17,811 bases of DNA from NCBI GenBank assembly GCA_910584285.1, contig CAJTYK010000043.1, forward strand, positions 1 to 17,811. The letters run 5' to 3'. The position numbers and the translations under genes are program-made. Source of the DNA: an uncultured Oscillospiraceae bacterium (lineage in GTDB: Bacteria; Bacillota; Clostridia; Oscillospirales; Oscillospiraceae). Within the stretch, counting starts at the first letter, position 1; every line of letters begins with the position of its first letter. The notes beneath the pieces are model-generated. The model did not search any database, was not told where the DNA came from, and worked only from the letters and a program-made list of their open reading frames with translations. Positions 1 to 5,782 of this stretch are shown piece after piece.

Positions 1-75
1 TTTGAGCCCCGCTCTCCCTTTGGTGAGCTTCCTTGTGTACAACTTAATGACATTAACCCCTTGAAGACCCGCTAA
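1..75 (+). CDS. Possible C-terminal end of an upstream element gene (partial)
   Basis: Frame 1 is open from the window edge to a TAA at 73-75 and reads FEPRSPFGELPCVQLNDI followed by NPLKTR. The codons look coding, but 24 codons are too few to name a family. The other two frames also end early, so this could be chance. It would be the last part of the gene before the initiator. Low confidence. Confidence 0.3.
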   Translation, partial: FEPRSPFGELPCVQLNDINPLKTR

Positions 76-167
76 AATAGGGACTTTCGGAGCCGCCCTC
101 GATAGAGGGGCTGTATGTTATCATTCCGAGGCCCCAAAACGGCCCTCTAATCGCCCACAAACGGGAG
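76..167 (+). promoter_or_regulatory. Leader of the replication initiator with two competing hairpins
   Basis: CCCTC at 96-100 can pair with GAGGG at 105-109 around a GATA loop. The GGGGC at 107-111 can instead pair with GCCCC at 131-135. The two stems share bases 107-109 and exclude each other. A second GGCCCTC at 141-147 could also pair with the 105-111 segment. Such leaders can control initiator expression and copy number, but this role is an inference. I see no convincing sigma-A promoter here. A strong GGGAGG Shine-Dalgarno sequence ends the leader at 163-168. Confidence 0.3.
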
Positions 168-902
168 GTGAACACGATTGCTGACTACATGACCGGCGAT
201 ACCAAATTGCTCCCCTATCTGCCCTACCCCCGTTTTCTGCTGGGGGCCGACCTGACGCAGACCGCCAAGCTATTGTATGCCGTTCTACTGGACAGGGCAA
301 ACCTCTCCCGCGCCAATGGCTGGACGGACGAGGACGGAAATATTTTCATTGTCTTTCCGCTCAATAAACTGGCTGATATGGTGGACAAAGGCCCCTCCAC
401 CGTCAAGAATGCTCTGAATGAATTGGAACTGGCTGGGCTGATTGAGCGGCGGCGTTGTGGGAACGGGATGCCCAATCGCATCTATGTGAAACAGCCAGAT
501 AGCCAGGATATTGACCGTCTGATGGACAAAAAACTGGCTACCAGACAGCCAGAAAGTTGGCCTTCTGATAGCCAAAAAACTGGCCGTCAGATAGCCAGAA
601 AATTGGCCCCTAATAAAATAAGTAATAGTAACTTGAAGAATAACTTGAGTGGAGTGAGTGAGAGCGCCCGCATTTTTGGCCGCTATGGGAATGTCTTTCT
701 GACCGAGGCGGAGGTTGCCGAACTGCAAGCCGACTTCCCCTCTGTCTGGCAGGAGTACATTGAGCGATTGTCTGAATACATGGCCTCCACCGGCAAGACC
801 TACAAGAGCCACGCCGCCACCATCCGCCGCTGGGCAAAGGAGGACAGTCGAAAAGGCAAGGGCGTGTCTGACTATTCGTGCAAGGAGGGCGAGAGCCTAT
901 GA
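168..902 (+). CDS. Replication initiator protein (RepA_N-like, helix-turn-helix)
   Basis: The protein probably binds the element's origin and starts its replication. The N-terminal domain (about residues 12-105) has the DTKLLPYLPYPRFLL opening, then AKLLYAVLLDRANL and a winged-helix segment with STVKNALNELELAGLIERRR. A variable linker at about 110-160 is encoded by 23-bp tandem DNA repeats. A conserved C-terminal domain (about 165-235) contains FGRYGNVFLTEAEVAELQ and SHAATIRRWA. The start is uncertain: GTG 168 lies inside the GGGAGG Shine-Dalgarno sequence (163-168), ATG 189 is 20 bases from it, and a rare in-frame ATT at 177 has ideal 8-base spacing. The stop overlaps the ATG of the next gene (ATGA), which suggests translational coupling. 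This arrangement of initiator followed by helicase loader is common in Firmicutes conjugative elements. Confidence 0.8.
   Translation: MNTIADYMTGDTKLLPYLPYPRFLLGADLTQTAKLLYAVLLDRANLSRANGWTDEDGNIFIVFPLNKLADMVDKGPSTVKNALNELELAGLIERRRCGNGMPNRIYVKQPDSQDIDRLMDKKLATRQPESWPSDSQKTGRQIARKLAPNKISNSNLKNNLSGVSESARIFGRYGNVFLTEAEVAELQADFPSVWQEYIERLSEYMASTGKTYKSHAATIRRWAKEDSRKGKGVSDYSCKEGESL
494..608 (+). repeat. Five tandem 23-bp imperfect repeats (iteron-like) inside the initiator gene
   Basis: Units lie at 494-516, 517-539, 540-562, 563-585 and 586-608. The core resembles CAGATAGCCAGAAAATTGGC, with conserved GATAGCCA and TTGGCC/CTGGCC halves. Units 1 and 5 share 19 of 23 bases, as do units 2 and 4. Because 23 is not divisible by 3, successive units are read in different frames and the protein is not repeated, so the DNA itself must be conserved. 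RepA_N plasmids are known to carry their origin inside the rep coding sequence. I infer initiator binding sites. Confidence 0.75.
609..650 (+). other. AT-rich stretch next to the iterons (candidate DNA unwinding element)
   Basis: Directly after the fifth repeat, bases 611-648 are about 80 percent A+T in an otherwise GC-rich region and include two copies of AACTTGA (630-636 and 642-648). In the protein this encodes an Asn/Lys/Ser-rich linker, which tolerates composition imposed by the DNA. Iterons beside an AT-rich block is the usual layout of an iteron origin. The origin role is an inference. Confidence 0.45.
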
Positions 903-1756
903 ACGATTTTGACAGCATCATCAAGCGCATCACCGTGACCCGGCTGGAACCGGGGGACTACACCGGCGAGGACGGGCTTTTGTACTGCGGCAAGTGCCGC
1001 ACCCCGAAACAGTTTCGCATGGAGGCCCCGCCGCTGGAGGGCCGCTTGCTCCCCCACCCCTGCCGCTGTGAGCAGGAGCGCATCGACCGGGAGGCGGCGG
1101 AGCAGGAGGCCCACCGTCACCGTCAGACTGTGGCCGATCTGAAACGCCGGGGCTTTACTGACTCCGCCATGAGGGAATGGACGTTCGCCAACGATAACGG
1201 CAAATGCCCGCAGATGAAACACGCCCGTTTCTATGTTGAGAATTGGCCGGCCATGCAGGCGGAGAACATCGGCTATCTGCTCTGGGGCGGTGTCGGAACC
1301 GGCAAGAGTTACTTTGCCGGTTGCATCGCCAACGCTCTGATGGAGCAGGAGGTGGCCGTTCGCATGACAAACCTTGCCCTGATACTGAATGACCTGACCG
1401 CCAGCTTTGAGGGCCGGAATGAGTACATAGTCCGCCTCTGCCGCGCCCCGCTGCTTATCCTGGACGACTTCGGCATGGAGCGCGGGACGGAGTACGGTTT
1501 GGAGCAGGTCTACAATGTGATTGACAGCCGCTACCGCAGCCGCAGGCCGCTGATTGTCACCACTAACCTCTCACTCCAGGATTTGCAGCACCCCCAGGAC
1601 ACCGCCCACGCCCGTATCTATGACCGGCTGCTGGAGATGTGCGCCCCCATCCGCTTTTCGGGAGAGAACTTCCGCAAGACCACCGCGCAGGACAAGCTGG
1701 CACGTTTGAAAAATTTGATGGAACCGCCCGCCCCCTCCCCTGTCACAGATGACTAA
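899..1756 (+). CDS. DnaC-like helicase loader / AAA+ ATPase of the element
   Basis: This 285-residue ATPase probably loads the replicative helicase at the element's origin, together with the upstream initiator. An N-terminal zinc-knuckle pattern is visible (Cys30, Cys33, Cys55, Cys57). Walker A is GGVGTGKS at 130-137, Walker B is LLILDD at 185-190, the sensor-like segment is IVTTNLS at 219-225, and an arginine-finger region is RIYDRLLE at about 239-246. These match the DnaC/IstB-type AAA+ family. The start is ATG 899, which overlaps the previous stop as ATGA and has an AAGGAGGG Shine-Dalgarno sequence at 882-889. A GTG at 878 is in frame but lies before that site. IstB-type transposition helpers are similar, but no transposase partner is present and the initiator neighbour favours replication. 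Confidence 0.85.
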   Translation: MNDFDSIIKRITVTRLEPGDYTGEDGLLYCGKCRTPKQFRMEAPPLEGRLLPHPCRCEQERIDREAAEQEAHRHRQTVADLKRRGFTDSAMREWTFANDNGKCPQMKHARFYVENWPAMQAENIGYLLWGGVGTGKSYFAGCIANALMEQEVAVRMTNLALILNDLTASFEGRNEYIVRLCRAPLLILDDFGMERGTEYGLEQVYNVIDSRYRSRRPLIVTTNLSLQDLQHPQDTAHARIYDRLLEMCAPIRFSGENFRKTTAQDKLARLKNLMEPPAPSPVTDD

Positions 1757-1805
1757 TGGACAGGCAATTTCGCATAGGCTGTTGTGAAAGGCGGGGTGAT
1801 GTGAT

Positions 1806-1940
1806 TTGCGGACACAGGAGCTGTGCAAAAGTGTTTTTAAGGATGGCTCCACTGAAACGACAAAAGAAAAATTTACACATAAGCTGACCGAGTTAATCAA
1901 TCAGTTGGAAAAGGGAAAACAGACCATCGAGCAAAAATAA
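1806..1940 (+). CDS. Small transposon-encoded protein, possibly TnpW-like (44 aa)
   Basis: A frame starting with TTG at 1,806, behind a purine-rich AGGCGGGG (1,789-1,796), runs to TAA at 1,938 and encodes 44 residues, including SVFKDGSTETTKEKFTHKL and TELINQLEKG. A short gene between the helicase loader and the recombinase is usual in such elements. The pattern of a VF-type strand, then Thr/Glu-rich, then a basic helix resembles the C-terminal half of TnpW-family proteins. The N-terminal half of that family would be missing, so this may be a truncated relic. A different 42-codon frame starts at ATG 1,756 in a TAATG overlap but has a composition unlike a real protein. Function unknown. Confidence 0.45.
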   Translation: MRTQELCKSVFKDGSTETTKEKFTHKLTELINQLEKGKQTIEQK

Positions 1941-1941
1941 T

Positions 1942-1970
1942 GTGACAAGCTGTTTCCTGTATGGTATACT
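1942..1970 (+). promoter_or_regulatory. Sigma-A promoter of the recombinase gene
   Basis: GTGACA at 1,942-1,947 and TATACT at 1,965-1,970 are separated by 17 bases, five of six matches to consensus in each box. Transcription would start near 1,977, about 30 bases before the recombinase. The promoter lies within the inverted repeat described separately. Confidence 0.65.
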
Positions 1971-1991
1971 GTGGGCAGGAAACAGCTTGTC
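1944..1991. repeat. Perfect 16-bp inverted repeat around the recombinase promoter (candidate operator)
   Basis: GACAAGCTGTTTCCTG at 1,944-1,959 is the exact reverse complement of 1,976-1,991. The 16-base spacer contains the -10 box, the left arm overlaps the -35 box, and the right arm covers the expected start of transcription. RNA from this promoter would begin inside the right arm and could not fold the full hairpin, so a DNA-binding role (operator or recombinase site) is more likely than a terminator for this transcript. For readthrough RNA it could still act as a hairpin, but no T-run follows. Confidence 0.65.
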
Positions 1992-2013
1992 CTATCTCTA
2001 AGGAGATATGAAC

Positions 2014-3567
2014 ATGAAAGCAGCGATCTACTGCCGTTTATCCGAGGAAGACAGAAACAAGCAATTTGAAACCGACGACAGCAACAGCATCCAGAACCAA
2101 AAGGCCATGCTGCTGCAATACGCGATGGAACAGGGGTGGGAAGTTTATAACCTTTACAGTGATGATGATTACACAGGTTCTGACCGGCGGCGGCCCGAAT
2201 TTAACCGCTTGCTGGAGGATGCCAAGGCCCACCGCTTTGACATTGTCCTCTGCAAGACCCAATCCCGCTTTACCCGTGAGCTGGAGCTGGTAGAAAAGTA
2301 CATCCACGGCCTGTTCCCTATTTGGGGCATCCGTTTTGTCAGCATCGTGGACAACGCCGACACCGCCAACAAGGGAAACAAGAAGTCCCGGCAGATCAAC
2401 GGGCTGGTGAACGAATGGTATCTGGAGGATATGTCAGAGAACATCCGCAGCGTCCTCACAAATCGGAGACAGAACGGCTTTCACATTGGGGCATTTGCCC
2501 TCTACGGCTACAAGAAAGACCCCGACCAGAAAGGCCACTTGCTGATTGACGAGGAGGCCGCCGCCGTTGTCCGGGAGGTGTTCACCCTCTTTTCCCAGGG
2601 CTACGGCAAGACGGCTATCGCTCGGATGCTCAACGACCGGGGCATCCCCAATCCCACCGAGTACAAGCGGCTCCACGGTCTGCGCTACCAACAGCCCAAG
2701 CGGAAAAACAGCACGCTCTGGAAGTATTTCGCCATCTCCGATATGCTCACCAACGAGATTTATATTGGGAACATGGTGCAGGGCAAATATGGCAGTATAT
2801 CCTACAAGACCAAGCAGAACAAGCCCCGCCCCAAGAGCGAGTGGTATCGCGTGGAGGGAACCCACGATCCGATTATAGACCGCCCCCTCTGGAACCGGGT
2901 GCAGTCCATGATTGCGGAGCGGGCCAAGCCCTTCGACTGCGGCACTGTGGGACTGTTTGCCCGGAAAGCCAAGTGCGCCAACTGCGGCTACACCATGCGC
3001 TCTACCAAAAATCACGGGCGGCACTATCTCCAATGCTCCAACCGCCATGTGGCAAAGGATGCCTGCATCGGCTCCTTCATTTCCGTGGAAAAACTGGAGC
3101 GGATGGTGATCGACGAGTTGAACCGACTGGCGGCGGAATATCTGGACAAGGACGAGCTGGAGCGGAGCATCGAGTTCTGCGAAAATCTTCAAGGCCAGAA
3201 GCGGCAGTTCCTGGACACCCTCGCCGCCTACGAGAAACGAATTGCCGAGTACACCAAGGGACTGCGGGATTTATACATGGATAAGGTCAAGGGCCTGCTC
3301 AATGAGAGTGACTTCTCTGCCCTCTCCAAAGAGTTTTCCGCCGAGAAATCCAGGCTGGAGCGTGTCCTGCTGAACGGCCAGCGGCAGCTTGCGGAATTGG
3401 AGGATAGGATTGCCGTTGGAGATAACCGAAAAGCCCTGGTGGAGCGGTATGTAAACCTGGAACACTTAACACGGGAAATCGTGGAAATCCTCATTGACCA
3501 CATCACTGTTGGGAAACGCATCCCTGGAACGAAAGACGTTCCCATTGAAATCCATTGGAACTTTTAA
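2014..3567 (+). CDS. Large serine recombinase (TnpX/resolvase family)
   Basis: The enzyme integrates and excises the element by serine-mediated strand exchange. Numbering from ATG 2,014 (517 residues), the resolvase domain spans about 1-155, with the nucleophile Ser10 in AIYCRLSEED and conserved arginines Arg8, Arg85 and Arg88. The recombinase domain spans about 160-305. A zinc ribbon follows with Cys321, Cys324, Cys341 and Cys351. A coiled coil lies at about 385-470. This order is typical of large serine recombinases. AAGGAG at 2,000-2,005 is 8 bases before ATG 2,014 but only 2 before the in-frame ATG 2,008, so I choose the later start. The gene is the last large one before the element's right end, as usual for integrases. 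All key residues are present. Confidence 0.93.
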   Translation: MKAAIYCRLSEEDRNKQFETDDSNSIQNQKAMLLQYAMEQGWEVYNLYSDDDYTGSDRRRPEFNRLLEDAKAHRFDIVLCKTQSRFTRELELVEKYIHGLFPIWGIRFVSIVDNADTANKGNKKSRQINGLVNEWYLEDMSENIRSVLTNRRQNGFHIGAFALYGYKKDPDQKGHLLIDEEAAAVVREVFTLFSQGYGKTAIARMLNDRGIPNPTEYKRLHGLRYQQPKRKNSTLWKYFAISDMLTNEIYIGNMVQGKYGSISYKTKQNKPRPKSEWYRVEGTHDPIIDRPLWNRVQSMIAERAKPFDCGTVGLFARKAKCANCGYTMRSTKNHGRHYLQCSNRHVAKDACIGSFISVEKLERMVIDELNRLAAEYLDKDELERSIEFCENLQGQKRQFLDTLAAYEKRIAEYTKGLRDLYMDKVKGLLNESDFSALSKEFSAEKSRLERVLLNGQRQLAELEDRIAVGDNRKALVERYVNLEHLTREIVEILIDHITVGKRIPGTKDVPIEIHWNF

Positions 3568-3580
3568 GGAGCATCGACCC

Positions 3581-3775
3581 ATGCAGCCCACAGAAAAGTT
3601 TGAAAAATCCATCCAATCCATTGACCATGCGTTAGGCGAAATCGAGCGCACCCTGGAGCAAATGCTGGCTCTTGCCCAGTTGTCCGCCAGCGATTTGAAC
3701 ATAGACCGGGCCACGCTGCAAAAGACGCTGGAACGCCTCCAGCGGAAGATTGACCGCATCGCGGACACGATTTGA
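3581..3775 (+). CDS. Small coiled-coil protein downstream of the recombinase (64 aa)
   Basis: ATG 3,581 follows the recombinase stop by 13 bases and has AAGGAG at 3,566-3,571 (9-base spacing), so the two are probably co-transcribed. The protein is almost entirely helical with heptad patterns (IQSIDHALGEIERTLEQML and LQKTLERLQRKIDRIADTI), charged, with no cysteine and no membrane segment. I do not recognise a named family. Its position between the integrase and the attachment site, and its coiled-coil nature, make a recombination accessory factor possible. That is an inference from context only. Confidence 0.7.
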   Translation: MQPTEKFEKSIQSIDHALGEIERTLEQMLALAQLSASDLNIDRATLQKTLERLQRKIDRIADTI

Positions 3776-3819
3776 CAACCTTTTTCGCCATTTTCGGCCC
3801 TAAAGTTGTACTTTTGCGA
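3776..3819. other. Right end of the element / attachment-site region (attR-like)
   Basis: There is no gene between the small coiled-coil ORF and the resumption of cotJC coding sequence. A TAA at 3,801 closes the cotJC frame within element DNA, so cotJC homology can begin only after it. The protein match starts at IAPEQKAR, encoded from 3,819. GA at 3,818-3,819 is a candidate crossover dinucleotide. The exact core cannot be fixed without the left junction or an uninterrupted allele. Confidence 0.5.
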
Positions 3820-4019
3820 TTGCACCAGAGCAGAAAGCCCGTCTCACCTACGACAATATTCTCCGCTTGTCCGACGATCCGGACGTGAATGACGTGATCC
3901 GCTTTTTACGGGAGCGGGAAATCGTCCACTTCCAGCGGTTCGGCGAGGCCATCGAGCTGGCCAAGCAGAGGCTTGATCAGAAGAACGTTTACTTTACCAA
4001 CCCGGCCTTCGACAAGTAG
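3819..4019 (+). pseudogene. cotJC: C-terminal fragment of CotJC spore-coat protein (manganese catalase family)
   Basis: The 66 codons encode segments such as EQKARLTYDN, LSDDPDVNDVIRFLREREIV and HFQRFGEAIELAKQ, which align closely with the C-terminus of Bacillus subtilis CotJC (EEKARATYQW, LSDDPDLNDGLRFLREREIV). CotJC is about 190 residues, so the N-terminal two thirds are absent. No start codon or Shine-Dalgarno sequence serves this fragment. The sequence directly upstream is element DNA with a stop at 3,801. The rest of the gene is expected at the element's left junction, which would restore the gene on excision. The fragment itself shows no internal stop or frameshift, consistent with a recent or maintained insertion. 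Confidence 0.85.
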
Positions 4020-4039
4020 GGAAGCCAAAAATTTTAATA

Positions 4040-4081
4040 AATCCCAGTATCCCAGTCAGAAATGTCTGGGATACTGGGATT
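4040..4081 (+). terminator. Hairpin terminator after cotJC
   Basis: A perfect 16-bp stem (4,040-4,055 with 4,066-4,081, arm AATCCCAGTATCCCAG) encloses a 10-base loop. The T-rich tail that follows (TATTCCGTTTT) is imperfect. It lies 20 bases after the cotJC stop, fitting termination of the cotJ transcript. Confidence 0.65.
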
Positions 4082-4168
4082 ATTCCGTTTTCTGGAACTT
4101 ATTCAGCAATTATATACAATATAATCTTATGATAAGCCCTCCGTCTTGGGAGTTTCTTTGCGAAAATA

Positions 4169-4197
4169 TTGACAAACTGTGAATAAACGGCTATAAT
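4169..4197 (+). promoter_or_regulatory. Consensus sigma-A promoter of atoE
   Basis: TTGACA at 4,169-4,174 and TATAAT at 4,192-4,197 are both perfect consensus, with the optimal 17-base spacer. The upstream stretch 4,082-4,140 is AT-rich and may act as an UP element. A second TATAAT-like box with a weak -35 lies near 4,120. The leader to atoE is about 55 bases and I see no riboswitch in it. Strong, probably constitutive transcription is expected. Confidence 0.85.
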
Positions 4198-4259
4198 AGG
4201 CCCGTTGAGATTCACGGTTCAGTTGTCTAATCTATCGAAGAAAGAGAGGGTAAACTTTT

Positions 4260-5711
4260 ATGCTGAAAAAGTTTTCCAACGGCTGCGTTCGGGTCATGAA
4301 CCGCTGGCTGCCCGACCCGTTCCTGTTCGCCATTATTCTGACCATCGTGGTGTTTATCGCCGCCATGATCGGCACATGGCAGAACCCCATCGAACTGGTT
4401 TGGGCCTGGGCCGGTAAGGGCGGCACTGGCGACGGCATGTGGGGCCTGCTGGCCTTCTCCATGCAGATGGCCCTGGTGCTGGTGCTGGGCTCCGCCCTGG
4501 CCTCCGCCAAGATTTGTAAGAAGATCCTCGCCTCTATTGCCAGTCTGGCCAAGAACAAGATGAGCGCCATCGTGGTTGTCACCGTGGTGTCCACCATCTG
4601 CTGCTGGCTGAACTGGGGCTTCGGCCTGATCGTGGGCGCCCTGCTGGCCAAGGAAGTGGCCCGCCGCGTCCGTGACCTGGACTATCCCCTGCTCATCGCC
4701 TCTGCCTACTCCGGCTTCGTGATCTGGCACGCCGGCCTGTCCGGCTCCATCCCCCTGCAGATGTCCGGCGGCAAGCAGTTTGGCGAGTACTTCTATTCCG
4801 CCGACCTGACCCAAACCATTCTGCATCCCATGAACATCATCATGTGCCTGGTGGTTCTGGTGGGTATGCCCTTCCTGAACTACGCCATGCACCCCGATAA
4901 GGATCACACCATCACCGTGGATCCCAACCTGCTGGTGGACGAGGCGGAGAAGGAGTATAAGATCGAGACTCCCGCTGAAAAGATCGAGCACAGCAAGATC
5001 CTGTGGGCTATCATCCTGATCATGGGCTTTGTGTACATCGTGCTGTTCTTCATCCGCGTGGGTGCGGCCAAGCTGGATCTGAACGCCGTCAACGCCATCT
5101 TCCTTTTCCTGGGCCTGCTGGCCCATGGCGACCTGCGTAAGTACGTGGATGCCATCGGCGACGCCGCCGGCGGCGCCGCGGGCGTGCTGCTCCAGTTCCC
5201 GTTCTACGCCGGTATCATGGGCTTGATGGTGGCGCAGAACGCTGACGGTGTGTCCCTGGCCAAGATCATTGCTCAGTTCTTCACCGACATCTCCACCGAC
5301 ATCACCTTCCCCATGTGGACCTTCCTCTCCGGCGGCATCATCAACTTCTTCGTACCCTCCGGCGGCGGTCAGTGGGCGGTTCAGGGTCCCATCGTCATGC
5401 CCGCCGCCACCGGCATCCTGGAGAAGATGGGCACCGCCGCTGTGTTCACCTTCGACGAGGCCAAGAAGGCCTATCTGCTGGATCCCAACAGCGCCACCTA
5501 TGCCCAGGCCATGGGTTACTACGGCCGGGCCGCCATGGGTATTGCCTGGGGCGATCAGTGGACCAACATGATTCAGCCCTTCTGGGCCCTCCCCGCTCTG
5601 GGTGTGGCCGGCCTGAAGGCCAAGGACATCATGGGCTATCTGGTTGTGGTGCTGCTGTTCACTGGCCTGGTTGCCATTCTGGGCTTCCTGGCCTGGGGCC
5701 TGCTGTTCTGA
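4260..5711 (+). CDS. atoE: Short-chain fatty acid transporter, AtoE family
   Basis: This 483-residue polytopic membrane protein belongs to the AtoE family, associated with uptake or exchange of short-chain fatty acids such as acetoacetate and butyrate. Family signatures are visible when compared with E. coli AtoE (about 440 residues): NRWLPDPFLFAIILT near the N-terminus, WGLLAFSMQMALV, NWGFGLIVGALLAKEVARRV, DYPLLIASAYSGF, QFPFYAGIMGLM, NFFVPSGGGQWAVQGP, and QPFWALPALGVAGLKAKDIM near the C-terminus. Hydrophobic segments span nearly the whole length, with a hydrophilic loop at about 215-245. The start ATG 4,260 has GAGGG at 4,246-4,250. The gene stands alone between a consensus promoter and a strong terminator. 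No acyl-CoA transferase or thiolase gene is adjacent, so the substrate is not fixed by context. Confidence 0.92.
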   Translation: MLKKFSNGCVRVMNRWLPDPFLFAIILTIVVFIAAMIGTWQNPIELVWAWAGKGGTGDGMWGLLAFSMQMALVLVLGSALASAKICKKILASIASLAKNKMSAIVVVTVVSTICCWLNWGFGLIVGALLAKEVARRVRDLDYPLLIASAYSGFVIWHAGLSGSIPLQMSGGKQFGEYFYSADLTQTILHPMNIIMCLVVLVGMPFLNYAMHPDKDHTITVDPNLLVDEAEKEYKIETPAEKIEHSKILWAIILIMGFVYIVLFFIRVGAAKLDLNAVNAIFLFLGLLAHGDLRKYVDAIGDAAGGAAGVLLQFPFYAGIMGLMVAQNADGVSLAKIIAQFFTDISTDITFPMWTFLSGGIINFFVPSGGGQWAVQGPIVMPAATGILEKMGTAAVFTFDEAKKAYLLDPNSATYAQAMGYYGRAAMGIAWGDQWTNMIQPFWALPALGVAGLKAKDIMGYLVVVLLFTGLVAILGFLAWGLLF

Positions 5712-5741
5712 GTCAGGCTGCGCATAACCGTAAATCTCCGA

Positions 5742-5771
5742 AAAAGCCCGCTCCGGTTGGAGCGGGCTTTT
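5742..5771. terminator. Bidirectional terminator between atoE and the minus-strand operon
   Basis: AAAAGCCCGCTCC at 5,742-5,754 pairs perfectly with GGAGCGGGCTTTT at 5,759-5,771 around a GGTT loop. The stem has T-rich ends on both strands, so it can stop atoE transcription and the convergent operon ending at 5,783. Confidence 0.92.
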
Positions 5772-5782
5772 CTCGTACCTGT

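Larger units (their letters stand above)
1..3819 (+). mobile_element. Right part of an integrative/mobilizable element (large serine recombinase type)
   Basis: The segment has a replication initiator, a DnaC-like ATPase, a small ORF, a large serine recombinase and a small coiled-coil gene, all on the plus strand. This is a module seen in Clostridia integrative elements related in style to Tn4451 (tnpX). Its codon use is less GC-rich than the chromosomal genes to the right. The right boundary is inferred from where recognisable cotJC coding sequence resumes, at about 3,819. A GA dinucleotide at 3,818-3,819 fits the GA crossover known for TnpX-type recombinases, but I cannot confirm it without the other end. 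The left end, relaxase and any cargo lie before the window. Confidence 0.8.

Noticed and set aside
38..46. GTACAACTT at 38-46 matching the reverse complement at 3,804-3,812, as element ends
   Set aside because: A 9-base match is expected by chance in this length, and the left end of the element is not in the window.
1756..1884. 42-codon frame starting at ATG 1,756 in a TAATG overlap
   Set aside because: Cys/Arg-rich composition with no recognisable pattern; the TTG 1,806 frame looks more protein-like.
1944..1991. Inverted repeat as a transcription terminator
   Set aside because: No T-run follows, and a good promoter lies within it. An operator fits better.
2008..2010. ATG 2,008 as the recombinase start
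   Set aside because: It is only 2 bases from AAGGAG; ATG 2,014 has proper 8-base spacing.
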